Source: Duganella callida (GTDB lineage: Bacteria > Pseudomonadota > Gammaproteobacteria > Burkholderiales > Burkholderiaceae_D). Taken from it: 64,000 nt of DNA. The DNA is taken from the NCBI RefSeq assembly GCF_004614165.1, contig NZ_SPVG01000072.1, positions 62,001 through 126,000 of the forward strand, given 5' to 3'. This document shows positions 52,598 through 60,827 of the stretch, one piece after another (the first letter of the stretch is position 1; each line of letters starts with the position of its first letter). Both the position numbers and the translations under genes were made by a program. The notes beneath the pieces were generated by a model. It worked only from the letters and a program-made list of their open reading frames with translations. It searched no databases and was not told where the DNA came from.

Positions 52598-53023
52598 TCA
52601 GACGATGGTCAGGGTCACGTCGATGTTGCCACGGGTGGCGTTCGAATATGGGCAGACGATGTGGGCGGCGGCGACCAGCTTTTCAGCGGTGGCGCGGTCC
52701 AGGCCCGGCAGCGAGATCTTGTGCTCCACCTGGATCGCGAAGCCGGTCGGCACAGGGCCGATGCCGACCGAGGTTTCGATCGAGGTGTCCGCCGGCACGG
52801 CGATCTTGTCGCGGCCACCGACGAATTTCATCGCGCCGATGAAGCAGGCGGCGTAGCCCGAAGCGAACAGCTGTTCCGGGTTGGTGCCTTCGCCGCCGGC
52901 GCCGCCCAGTTCTTTCGGGGTGCTCAGTTTGACGGTCAGGTGGCCGTCCGACGAAGCCGATTGGCCTTCGCGGCCGCCGGTGGTTTTAGCGTGAGCGGTG
53001 TACAGTACTTTTTCGAGCGACAT
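52598..53023 (-). CDS. ohr: Organic hydroperoxide resistance protein
   Basis: 141-aa Ohr/OsmC-family thiol peroxidase that reduces organic and fatty-acid hydroperoxides with lipoylated partners. The two reactive cysteines are in [10 protein letters not shown] (about residue 60) and [12 protein letters not shown] (about 124). The catalytic Arg is likely in the early [16 protein letters not shown] region. The start is the ATG at 53023 with AAAGGAA upstream. The promoter region holds three AGCTTGCTA-like repeats. No ohrR gene is adjacent. Confidence 0.95.
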   Translation of the reverse strand: MSLEKVLYTAHAKTTGGREGQSASSDGHLTVKLSTPKELGGAGGEGTNPEQLFASGYAACFIGAMKFVGGRDKIAVPADTSIETSVGIGPVPTGFAIQVEHKISLPGLDRATAEKLVAAAHIVCPYSNATRGNIDVTLTIV

Positions 53024-53077
53024 GATGATTTCCTTTCAGTGTATGGAACCAATTAAGTTTAGTGAACTATTCAATCG

Positions 53078-53184
53078 CTTGCTATCTACCTTAGGGTATA
53101 ACAGCTTGCTAATCTACTACAGTTTGCGCCGTTTGCAGCGCCGATGTGTTCACTATACATAGCACGCGATCTAATAGCAAGCTA
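53078..53184. promoter_or_regulatory. Three AGCTTGCTA-type repeats upstream of ohr
   Basis: GCTTGCTATCTAC (53078-53090) and GCTTGCTAATCTAC (53105-53118) are direct repeats 27 bases apart. TAGCAAGCTA (53175-53184) is an inverted copy with its own symmetry. The region is AT-rich and otherwise empty. They are candidate operators for an OhrR/MarR-type repressor. Confidence 0.5.
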
Positions 53185-53238
53185 TATTTGCAAAAATTTG
53201 TAACTGCGCTGTTTCTGCTGGGCCGCGCCGGCGGACGA

Positions 53239-53466
53239 TCATGCCAGCACGGCGTACGGGATCGGTTTGATGACCCGATACGCCTGCGCGCACTGGCGCC
53301 GGCAGGCGGGGGCAGTGGACAGCACACGCTGCATCACTGCGGCCGGCACACCGCGACAGGTCAGGTAGCGCCGCGCTTCCGCCACCCCCGCCACGTACAT
53401 CAGCGACACGCCATACTGCACGTATTCGGACATCAATCGGTTTTGCCTGCGCTCTTCGATCTCCAT
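53239..53466 (-). CDS. Small hypothetical protein, 75 aa
   Basis: Basic 75-aa protein of unrecognised family. It reads EIEERRQNRLMSEYVQYGVS, then LMYVAGVAEARRYLTCRGVP, with a Cys pair in APACRRQCAQAYR. The start ATG has a very good GGAGGT site. No signal peptide or long membrane helix. It lies between ohr and the SDR gene on the same strand, but 215 bases separate it from the ohr start. Confidence 0.65.
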   Translation of the reverse strand: MEIEERRQNRLMSEYVQYGVSLMYVAGVAEARRYLTCRGVPAAVMQRVLSTAPACRRQCAQAYRVIKPIPYAVLA

Positions 53467-53532
53467 GGCGACCTCCGTGGTGACACAACAGACGAACGTT
53501 GGGGCGCGGCCCGTTGTGGCCGCGCCGCCGGC

Positions 53533-54297
53533 TCAGGTGCGGTTGATCGACAGGCCGCCGTCGATCAGCGAAGCGGTACCGCTGACGAAGCTGGAATCGT
53601 CCGAGGCGAAGTACAGCACCGAGCGCGCCACTTCCTCCGGTGTCGCCACGCGTTTCAGCGCGTGCAGGCCGGTGACGAACGCGGTCTTCTCGGGCGTGTC
53701 GTTCATCTCGCGGTACATGTCGGTGTCCACCGCGCCTGGCAGGATGGCGTTGACGCGCACGTTCTGTGGGCCGTATTCGGCTGCCAGCGCCTGGGTCAGG
53801 CCGATCAGGCCGGACTTGCTGGCGGCGTAGGCGGCGACGCCGGGGAAGGCCGCGCTGTAACCGACGAAGGTGGAGGTGAAGATCAGCGAGCCGCCGCCGT
53901 GCTTGAGCATGGCGGGAATCTGGTATTTGGCGCCGAGGAAGGAGCCGGTCAGGTTGATGGCCAGCGTGTCGTTCCAGCCGGCTGCCGACACGCCGGTGCT
54001 GGGGCCGGCCTCGCCCAGCGTGCCGGCGTTGTTGAAGGCGATGTCCAGGCGGCCGTAGCGTTCTATGGCCAGGTCGGCCAGGGCCTGGGCGTAGTCTTCC
54101 GAGCGGACGTCGCCGGCCAGGCTGACGGCCTGGCCGCCGGCCGCTTCGATTTCCGCCACCAGGCTGGCCAATTCGTCGGCGCGGCGCGCGCCGAGCACCA
54201 GTTTGGCGCCTTCGGCGGCGAACAGTTTTGCGGTGGCGCGGCCGATGCCGGCGCTGGCGCCGGTGATCAGGGCGACTTTGTTGTTCAGACGGTTCAT
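53533..54297 (-). CDS. SDR-family oxidoreductase
   Basis: 254-aa classical short-chain dehydrogenase. Cofactor motif TGASAGIGRA (about residues 13-22); NNAG at about 90; catalytic Ser in TSTFVGY, Tyr and Lys in YAASK; C-terminus FVSGTASLIDGGLSINRT. The substrate is not deducible. The start ATG has AGGAG upstream. Divergent LysR gene 124 bases away. A GC-rich hairpin (53504-53525) follows the stop but lacks a T-run. Confidence 0.9.
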   Translation of the reverse strand: MNRLNNKVALITGASAGIGRATAKLFAAEGAKLVLGARRADELASLVAEIEAAGGQAVSLAGDVRSEDYAQALADLAIERYGRLDIAFNNAGTLGEAGPSTGVSAAGWNDTLAINLTGSFLGAKYQIPAMLKHGGGSLIFTSTFVGYSAAFPGVAAYAASKSGLIGLTQALAAEYGPQNVRVNAILPGAVDTDMYREMNDTPEKTAFVTGLHALKRVATPEEVARSVLYFASDDSSFVSGTASLIDGGLSINRT

Positions 54298-54420
54298 GGT
54301 GCAACTCCTGTAAGTGATGGTGAGTGATTGCCCTGGCGGGATGAAACCAGTATGGTTCAGGATGTCTGTCTGGATAAGTCACCAGATCCCGCATCAGGTT
54401 TTCGGAAAAGCCGAACAATC

Positions 54421-55317
54421 ATGAAACTCGAAGGCATCAACACGTTTGTATTGGTGGCGGAAACCGGCTCGCTGAGCGAGGCGGCGCGCCGCCTGCGCGT
54501 GTCGCGCTCGGTGGTCAGCGAACGGCTGTCGGAGCTGGAGCGCTCGCTCGGCGCCAGCCTGCTGCAGCGCTCCACGCGCAAGGTCACCGTCACCGAGGAT
54601 GGCGCCGCGTTCCTGGTGCGCGCGGCGCGCATCGTGCGCGAGGTGGCGGACGCCACGGCCGATCTGTCGGAGCGGCGCGGCACGCTGGCCGGGCCGCTGC
54701 GCATTTCGGCGCCGGTCACCTTCGGCCGCCTGCATCTGGGGCCGGCGCTGTACGGTTTCCTGGCCGCCTATCCCGACATCCAGATCACGCTGGACCTGAA
54801 CGACCGCCGCGTCGACGCCTCGTCGGACGGCTTCGACGCCATCATCCGCCACGGCCCGCTCGCCGATGCCTACCTGGTGGCCTGGCAGCTGGCGGCCAGC
54901 CGCCGCGTGCTGGTGGCGGCGCCGTCGTATCTGGCGCAATACGGTACGCCCGCCACGCCGGCGCAGCTGGAGGGCCATCGCGGCATCTTTTACAGCAACC
55001 GCGGCGGCGCCGACTGGCGTTTCAGCCGCCAGGGACAGACCCATGTCGTGCAGGGGCGGCCGGTGCTGGTGCTGAACAACGGCGACATGATGCGCGATGC
55101 CGCCATCGCCGGCCTGGGCATCACGCTGCTGCCGATGTTCATCATCAGCGAGGCGCTCAAGTCGGGCGCGTTGCGGGTGGTCGAGGTCGGCATGGAGGCG
55201 GAGCAGGAATACCTGTACATCGCCCACGCCGACGGCCGCGATCCGCCGGCCAAGCTGCGCGCGCTGGCTGACTGGCTGCGCCAGGCCTTCGGCAGCCCGC
55301 CGTACTGGGAGCGCTGA
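54421..55317 (+). CDS. LysR-family transcriptional regulator
   Basis: 298-aa LysR protein. The winged helix is MKLEGINTFVLVAETGSLSEAARRLRVSRSVVSERLSELE (1-40), with the effector domain at about 90-290. Start at 54421 gives the standard N-terminus; a reading from 54328 is not supported. It probably regulates the divergent SDR gene. The C-terminal segment DGRDPPAKLRALADWLRQAFG is typical of the CrgA-like group. Confidence 0.9.
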   Translation: MKLEGINTFVLVAETGSLSEAARRLRVSRSVVSERLSELERSLGASLLQRSTRKVTVTEDGAAFLVRAARIVREVADATADLSERRGTLAGPLRISAPVTFGRLHLGPALYGFLAAYPDIQITLDLNDRRVDASSDGFDAIIRHGPLADAYLVAWQLAASRRVLVAAPSYLAQYGTPATPAQLEGHRGIFYSNRGGADWRFSRQGQTHVVQGRPVLVLNNGDMMRDAAIAGLGITLLPMFIISEALKSGALRVVEVGMEAEQEYLYIAHADGRDPPAKLRALADWLRQAFGSPPYWER

Positions 55318-55326
55318 GTTGTAATT

Positions 55327-55345
55327 GATAATGATTCCCATTACG
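55327..55345 (+). promoter_or_regulatory. Fur box
   Basis: GATAATGATTCCCATTACG matches the 19-base Fur consensus at 14 positions, including the whole first half. It lies 149 bases before the reductase start codon and 33 bases before a small frame at 55360. Iron-dependent repression is inferred. Confidence 0.75.
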
Positions 55346-55359
55346 TGTAAGATGCGGTG

Positions 55360-55497
55360 ATGACCAGACCATCGCATGCCATGTTCGATCTGCCGCTTCC
55401 CCCCGGCCCCGCTGCTGCCGCCGCCTTTCCCGCATCGATGCGGGAGGGGACCGGTGCGCCGCGTCCGATGCAACCGGATGTGAAGGCCGCGTCGTGA
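55360..55497 (+). CDS. Possible small leader protein, 45 aa
   Basis: 45-codon frame from ATG 55360 to TGA 55497, overlapping the GTG start of the reductase (GTGA). It is Pro/Ala-rich (FDLPLPPGPAAAAAFPAS) with no recognised family and only a weak ribosome site. It may be a translated leader that couples to the reductase, or an accidental frame in its 5' leader. Confidence 0.35.
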   Translation: MTRPSHAMFDLPLPPGPAAAAAFPASMREGTGAPRPMQPDVKAAS

Positions 55498-57899
55498 AGA
55501 AGCTCTGGTTCCAGCTGCACTGGTTCGTCGGCATCACGGCCGGCACGGTCCTGATGGTGATCGGCCTGACCGGCGCCATCCTGGCGTTTCGCGAACAGAT
55601 CCTGGACGCGCTGAATCCCGGCGTGCGCAACGTCGCGGTGCAGGATGCGCCGGTGCTGTCGCCGCAGCAGTTCGCCGTGGCGGCGCGCGCGCTCAAGCCC
55701 GAAGCGCGCGTCACCAGCATCATCCTGTACGACACGCCCGGTGCCAGCGCCCGCGTCGGCCTGGCGCCGCCGCCCGGCCAGCGCAAGGGCGAAACGATTT
55801 ATCTCGATCCCTACACCGCCGCGCCGCTGCCGGCGCTGCGCGGCGACGAGTTCTTCGAATGGGTGGAGCAGCTGCACCGCTTCCTGCTGATGCCGCGCGA
55901 TCAGGGCAAGATGTTTACCGGCGTGCTGGCGTTCTGCCTGCTGGGTCTGACCCTGACCGGGCTGTATCTGCGCTGGCCGCGCCGCCTGTGGGACTGGCGC
56001 ACCTGGCTGACGTTCGACCCGCGCATGAAGGGGCGCTCCTTCCTGTGGGGCCTGCACTCGGTGGCGGGCACCTGGGTGATGCTGGTGTTCCTGGTGTTCA
56101 CGCTGTCCGGCGTGTACTGGGCCTTCGACCCGATCCGCGACATGGCCGACGGCTGGATGGGCACACTGCGTCCGCCGCGCGCAGCGGCGCCGGCGAAACC
56201 CAATGCGCCCAAGGCCGCCAGGGCGGACAGGCCGAAGGATGAACCGGCCGATCTGACCGCGGCCTGGGACACCTTCCGGAAGAACGCGCCCGGCTGGCAT
56301 ATGGCCTTCCTGCGTCCGCCCGAGAAAGCCAGGCAGCCGATGCAGATCCTGTGGGTGGCCAGCGACGCGCCACACCTGCGTGCGCGCAGCAGCATGTCGA
56401 TCGATCCGCAGAGCGGCGAACTGCTGAAGCATGAACTGTACGCCGACAAGCCGCTCGGCGCGCGCTTCCAGTCGGTGATCTATCCGCTGCACCTCGGCAC
56501 TTATTACGGCATCGCCGGCCAGATCATCGTGTTCATCGCCGCGCTGGCGCTGCCGGGCTTCGGCATCACCGGCTGGATGCTGTACCTGAAGCGCCGCAGG
56601 CAGAAACGCAGCGCCCGCGCCGAGCGCGCGCAGTTCACCGCTGGCGCGCCGCCCGCCGCTGGCGCGGAGCCGGTCCTGATGGCCTACGCCAGCCAGACCG
56701 GCCAGGCCGAACGCGTGGCGCTGCAGAGCGCCGCCGCACTGCAGAAAGCCGGCGTGGCGGTGCACGTGCAGTCGCTGGAAGAACTGACGCCGCCGCTGTT
56801 GGGCCAGTACCGGCGCGCGCTGTTCGTCGCCAGCAGCTTCGGCGAAGGCGAGCCGCCGGACAGCGCACGCCGCTTCAGCCGCCTGCTGCAATCGGCCAGG
56901 GAGGAATTCCAGCATCTGCAGTACGCCGTGCTGGCGCTGGGCGACCGCAATTACAGCCAGTTCTGCGGCTTCGGCCACACGCTGGACCGGCGCCTGGCCT
57001 ACATGGGCGCGCGGCCACTGCAGCCGGTGATCGAAGTCGACAACGGTGACGCCGGCGCCCTCGCGCGCTGGGGCAACGCGCTGCGCGGCCTGATGGGCGG
57101 CATGGCCGACGTGGCCGACGTCGCCCTCAACGCCGCCGCCGCCGACAGCGAATACGCCAGCTGGCAGCTGGCCGGGCGCAAGCTGCTGAATCCGGGCAGC
57201 GTCGGCCTGCCGCTGTATGAAATCACGCTGACCGGCGTCAGCGCCGACTGGCGCCCGGGCGCGCTGGTGGATATCTGGCCTGGCCACTACGACAGCGACG
57301 CGGCGCCGCGCCGTTACTCGCTGGCGTCGCTGCCGCAGGATGGCGTGATGCAGCTGATCGTGCGCCAGGTGCGCTGCGAACGCGGCCTGGGGCTAGCGTC
57401 AGGCTGGCTGACGGCGCGGGCGGCGATAGGCGACGAAGTGCGCGTGCGCCTGGTCGCCAATCCGGCATTCGATGCCGGCCCTGCTGACGCGCCGGCGATC
57501 TACATCGGCAACGGTTCCGGCATCGCCGGCCTGCGCGCGCACCTGCGCGCGCGCATGCAGCAGGGCGCGCAGCGCAACTGGCTGATCTTCGGCGAGCGCC
57601 AGCGCGAGCATGACGCCGTCTGCGCCGATGAAATCCGCGCATGGCATGCGCACGGCTATCTGCCCGAACTGGACCTGGTCTACTCGCGCGACGCCGACGG
57701 CGGCGGCTATGTCCAGGACCGCATGCGCGACAGGAGCGATGCCATCCGTGGCTGGATCGCCGGCGGCGCCGTGATCTACGTCTGCGGCAGCCTGCAAGGC
57801 ATGGCCGGCGGCGTCGACGACGCGCTGGCCGCCATCCTCGGCCGCGAACAGCTGGCGCAGCTGGCGGAAGCGGGCCGCTACCGCCGCGACGTCTACTAA
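55494..57899 (+). CDS. PepSY-flavodoxin-NADPH reductase fusion
   Basis: 801-aa inner-membrane electron-transfer protein. Residues 1 to about 390 are a PepSY/PiuB-like part with four membrane helices. A flavodoxin domain (about 397-540, MAYASQTGQAE as FMN loop) and a CPR-type FAD/NADPH part follow (RRYSLAS about 605, YIGNGSGIAG about 670, YVCGSLQG about 761). It would pass electrons from NADPH through FAD and FMN to the membrane, most likely to reduce ferric siderophores. A Fur box lies upstream. The start is a GTG at 55494 giving the canonical MKKLWFQLHWF N-terminus. Confidence 0.9.
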   Translation: MKKLWFQLHWFVGITAGTVLMVIGLTGAILAFREQILDALNPGVRNVAVQDAPVLSPQQFAVAARALKPEARVTSIILYDTPGASARVGLAPPPGQRKGETIYLDPYTAAPLPALRGDEFFEWVEQLHRFLLMPRDQGKMFTGVLAFCLLGLTLTGLYLRWPRRLWDWRTWLTFDPRMKGRSFLWGLHSVAGTWVMLVFLVFTLSGVYWAFDPIRDMADGWMGTLRPPRAAAPAKPNAPKAARADRPKDEPADLTAAWDTFRKNAPGWHMAFLRPPEKARQPMQILWVASDAPHLRARSSMSIDPQSGELLKHELYADKPLGARFQSVIYPLHLGTYYGIAGQIIVFIAALALPGFGITGWMLYLKRRRQKRSARAERAQFTAGAPPAAGAEPVLMAYASQTGQAERVALQSAAALQKAGVAVHVQSLEELTPPLLGQYRRALFVASSFGEGEPPDSARRFSRLLQSAREEFQHLQYAVLALGDRNYSQFCGFGHTLDRRLAYMGARPLQPVIEVDNGDAGALARWGNALRGLMGGMADVADVALNAAAADSEYASWQLAGRKLLNPGSVGLPLYEITLTGVSADWRPGALVDIWPGHYDSDAAPRRYSLASLPQDGVMQLIVRQVRCERGLGLASGWLTARAAIGDEVRVRLVANPAFDAGPADAPAIYIGNGSGIAGLRAHLRARMQQGAQRNWLIFGERQREHDAVCADEIRAWHAHGYLPELDLVYSRDADGGGYVQDRMRDRSDAIRGWIAGGAVIYVCGSLQGMAGGVDDALAAILGREQLAQLAEAGRYRRDVY

Positions 57900-57900
57900 G

Positions 57901-57935
57901 ATCGGGGTCAGAGCCGACATTCGGCCCCCGATTTT
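57901..57935 (+). terminator. Hairpin terminator containing dispersed repeat, copy 2
   Basis: ATCGGGG pairs with CCCCGAT around an inner GCCGA/TCGGC stem, followed by TTTT. It begins directly after the reductase stop and overlaps the HDAC-gene stop. Bases 57902-57920 are the exact reverse complement of 12671-12689. Confidence 0.65.
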
Positions 57936-58977
57936 ACAAGGCGGTTTCGAAGCCTTCGAGGACGTTGACGACGTTGACGCCCAGTTCTTTCACGGCATAG
58001 CCGCCCTCGAAAATAAAGGCGGTCGGCAGATTCAGCCAGGCCAGGCGTTCGCCGATTTTCAGGTAATCGCTGGTCTGCAGCGCAAAGCGCGACAGCGGAT
58101 CGCCGGCAAAGGTGTCCACGCCCAGCGATACCACCAGCGCGTCGGGGGCGAAGCCGCCGATGCGGATGCAGGCCGTTTCCAGCGCCGCGAACCAGGCTGG
58201 CGTGCTGGCGCCGGCCGCCAGCGGCAGGTTGAGGTTGTAGCCGGCGCCGGCGCCTTCGCCGCGCTCGTCGGCATGGCCCAGGTAGAACGGGTATTCGTTG
58301 CGCGGGTCGGCGTGGATGGAGATGAACAGCACGTCGTCGCGGTTGTAGAAGATGCTCTGGGTGCCGTTGCCGTGGTGGTAGTCGATGTCGAGGATGGCGA
58401 CCTTGCGCGCGCCGTCATCGAGCATGTGCTGCGCCGCCAGCGCGGCGTTGTTGAGGAAGCAGTAGCCGCCGAAGAAGTCCTTGCCCGCGTGGTGGCCCGG
58501 CGGCCGGCTCAGCACGAACGCGCCGCGCTCGCCCAGCCGCAGCGCATGCGCCGCGTTGACGGCGCAGTCGGCGCCGGTCTTGGCGGCGGTCCAGGTGCCG
58601 GCCGTCAGCGGCGTGCCGCTATCCATCGAATACAGGCCCATGCGCGCGCTGAAGTTGTCCGGCTCGATGTCGGCGCGCAGCGTGCGCACCGGCCATACGG
58701 ACGGGAAGGCGTCGCGCTGCGCGTTGGCCGGGTCCAGCGCCACCCATTCGCTCCAGGCGTTGCGCAGGAAGTGCAGGTAGCGCGGCGTGTGGATGCGTTC
58801 CAGCGACATCAGCGGCACGCCGTGCGGGGTGACGATGCGGCCCAGGCCGCGCCGGCCCAGTTCCGCCAGCACCGAGTCGACGCGCTCCGGCTTTTCAAAG
58901 CAGGGCACCTGCTGGCCGCGGAAGAATTCGTGGCGGCCGCGGTGCTGCGCGTGCAGCTCGTTGTAGAAGGTGAGCAT
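57934..58977 (-). CDS. Histone-deacetylase-family protein (acetylpolyamine amidohydrolase-like)
   Basis: 347-aa zinc-dependent deacetylase of the arginase/deacetylase fold. The active-site His pair is in RPPGHHAGKDFFGGYCFLNN. Zinc ligands are in LDIDYHHGNGTQ (Asp, His) and VSLGVDTFAGDP (Asp), and the C-terminal EGGYAV is typical. The N-terminal loop region HAQHRGRHEFFRGQQVPCFEKPERV resembles acetylpolyamine amidohydrolases. Bacterial members deacetylate acetylpolyamines. It starts inside the gshA stop (TGATG), so it is translationally coupled to gshA. Confidence 0.92.
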   Translation of the reverse strand: MLTFYNELHAQHRGRHEFFRGQQVPCFEKPERVDSVLAELGRRGLGRIVTPHGVPLMSLERIHTPRYLHFLRNAWSEWVALDPANAQRDAFPSVWPVRTLRADIEPDNFSARMGLYSMDSGTPLTAGTWTAAKTGADCAVNAAHALRLGERGAFVLSRPPGHHAGKDFFGGYCFLNNAALAAQHMLDDGARKVAILDIDYHHGNGTQSIFYNRDDVLFISIHADPRNEYPFYLGHADERGEGAGAGYNLNLPLAAGASTPAWFAALETACIRIGGFAPDALVVSLGVDTFAGDPLSRFALQTSDYLKIGERLAWLNLPTAFIFEGGYAVKELGVNVVNVLEGFETAL

Positions 58978-60578
58978 CAGTCACAGTCCAGGCGCGACTG
59001 GCACAGATTGCTGTTGCGGTAGGCCGCCACATAATCGTCGAAGTTGGTTTGCGGCGCGGCTTCCATCTCGGCCTGTTCGGCCAGCGAGACGGCGGCCAGG
59101 CCGTCGAAATACGCCGCCTCCTCGGCACTGGGCGGGTGGCTGCGGAAGTAGGCCGCGTGCTTTTCGCTCTGCGCCAGCGCGAAGGCGTTGAACGAGTTGC
59201 CGTGCGCGCGCAGCGCTTGCAGCACCTGGGCCGATGGCGTCAGCGACGGGTCCTGCAGCTTGCGCGCCTGTACCGCCAGCGCGTCTGCGTGGGCGCTGTC
59301 GCCGCGCAGCGTGTCCAGCAGTTCGGCGGCCGGGCGGATGCGCTCCAGCAGTTGCGCGCCCCACACGGTCAGCGGCACTTCGGCGCCGTCGTGGTTCAGG
59401 GTCAGGCCCGGACGGCGGCCTTCCTTGACGGTGCGCGCGAAGTTCTCGGTGTAGCGCGCGCTCTGTTCCGGCGTCACCGGCGGGCTGTCCTCGAGCGCGC
59501 AGAACAGCAGGAACGCGTCGAGCAGGCGGCCGGCCTGCTGGTTGATGCCGACCGGCTCGAACGGGTCGACGTCCATGCAGCGCACTTCGATGTACTGCAC
59601 GCCGCGCGCGCACAGCGCCTGGATCGGCCGCTCGCCGGTCTGGATCACGCGCTTGGGGCGGATGGTCGAGTAGTACTCGTTCTCGATCTGCAGCACGTTG
59701 GTGTTCAGCTGTATCCATTCGCCGTCGCGCTTGGTGCCCAGCCTGGCATACGGCTGGTACGGCTGGTTGACCGCCTTGGTCAGCGCGGCGACATAGCTGT
59801 CGAGACAGTTTTCGTGCGGGCTCAGGCCCGATTGCGCATCGTTCTGGTAACCGAGGTCGCTCATGCGCAGGCTGGTCGCGTACGGCAGATACAGGGTGTC
59901 GGCCGACAGCGTCTCCAGCTTGTGCGCGCGGCCGCGCAGGAAGCCGGCCGACAGCACCGGCGAGGCGCCGAACAGGTACATCAGCAGCCAGCTGTAGCGG
60001 CGGAAGTTGCGGATGGTGGCCAGGTAGGCCTCCGACTGGTAGGCGCGCGCGCTCAGCTTCTTGCCGCCGTCTTCGTGCTCGGCCAGCACGCGCCACAGGC
60101 GTTCGTCCAGCGAGTAGTTGTAGTGGATGCCGGCGATGCACTGCATCGCCTTGCCGTAGCGCAGCGCCAGGCCGCGGCGGTACACGTGCTTGAGCGTGCC
60201 GAGGTTGGAGGTGCCGTACCAGGCGATCTCGATCTGGTCTTCCGGCGGCAGCTCGCATGGCATCGACTGGCTCCACAGCAGCTCGTCGCCCAGCTTGCTG
60301 TAGGCGTAGCGGTGGATGCCGTCGAGTTTGGCGATGGTGGCGCCGATGTCGGCTTCGGCCGGGGTGATGAATTCCAGCAGGGTTTCAGCGTAGTCGGTGG
60401 TGATCTGCGGATGGGTCAGCGCCGATCCCAGCGCCACCGGATGCGGCGTGTGCGCCAGGTGGCCGGCGCGATCGACGCGCAGGGTCTCCCGTTCAATGCC
60501 ACGCAAGCCGCCAGCCAGCACGGCGCGGTGTTTTTCTTCGGCCAGCAAGGCCAGGCGTCGTGTCAAAAGAGTTGGCAA
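58977..60578 (-). CDS. gshA: Glutamate-cysteine ligase (E. coli GshA type)
   Basis: 533-aa enzyme that joins Glu and Cys with ATP, the first and rate-limiting step of glutathione synthesis. It matches the GshA family in [13 protein letters not shown] (about 24-36), [42 protein letters not shown], and [14 protein letters not shown]. Length is normal. The start is a TTG (60578) with AAAGGA seven bases upstream; no ATG fits the family N-terminus. gshB is not in the window. A hairpin at 60678-60694 lies in the probable leader. Confidence 0.95.
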   Translation of the reverse strand: MPTLLTRRLALLAEEKHRAVLAGGLRGIERETLRVDRAGHLAHTPHPVALGSALTHPQITTDYAETLLEFITPAEADIGATIAKLDGIHRYAYSKLGDELLWSQSMPCELPPEDQIEIAWYGTSNLGTLKHVYRRGLALRYGKAMQCIAGIHYNYSLDERLWRVLAEHEDGGKKLSARAYQSEAYLATIRNFRRYSWLLMYLFGASPVLSAGFLRGRAHKLETLSADTLYLPYATSLRMSDLGYQNDAQSGLSPHENCLDSYVAALTKAVNQPYQPYARLGTKRDGEWIQLNTNVLQIENEYYSTIRPKRVIQTGERPIQALCARGVQYIEVRCMDVDPFEPVGINQQAGRLLDAFLLFCALEDSPPVTPEQSARYTENFARTVKEGRRPGLTLNHDGAEVPLTVWGAQLLERIRPAAELLDTLRGDSAHADALAVQARKLQDPSLTPSAQVLQALRAHGNSFNAFALAQSEKHAAYFRSHPPSAEEAAYFDGLAAVSLAEQAEMEAAPQTNFDDYVAAYRNSNLCQSRLDCD

Positions 60579-60677
60579 TTTGAAATCCTTTCTGGTGCAG
60601 CAAATAAATTATTGGTGCTGAGAGTAACCGAAATTGGCCGAACTCGCCGGCGGGCGGCAAAAAGAGCATTTTAACAA

Positions 60678-60694
60678 AAGCGGCGCCGCCGCTT
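60678..60694 (-). promoter_or_regulatory. Leader hairpin upstream of gshA
   Basis: On the minus strand AAGCGGC-GGC-GCCGCTT is followed by TTGTTAAAA. It lies 100 bases before the gshA start and looks like a weak intrinsic terminator, so it could attenuate gshA or merely insulate it from upstream transcripts. Confidence 0.35.
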
Positions 60695-60725
60695 CGGTGC
60701 GGCAAACGACACGCGGCCGCCGACT

Positions 60726-60755
60726 TTTGCCACACCGGACGAAATGTTTGGCAAA
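60726..60755. promoter_or_regulatory. Inverted repeat TTTGCCA-N16-TGGCAAA upstream of the adhesin gene
   Basis: Seven-base arms (60726-60732 and 60749-60755) are perfect reverse complements. A CATAAT box (60788-60793) with TTTGGC 18 bases before it is a possible promoter for the DUF4347 gene that starts at 60828. Operator function is inferred. Confidence 0.35.
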
Positions 60756-60827
60756 CAGGAAAATTTGGCGATCCAGTTGAGGCTGCTCATAATCGGACAT
60801 CGGCGCATAAAGATGCGGAGAAGCAAG

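Noticed and set aside
53504-53525. Hairpin GCGCGGCC-CGTTGT-GGCCGCGC as terminator of the SDR gene
   Set aside because: Stable stem but no T-run follows on the minus strand, so intrinsic termination is not supported.
55341-57287. Minus-strand frame of 648 codons across the reductase
   Set aside because: Shadow frame; the plus strand carries the PepSY, FMN, FAD and NADPH motifs.
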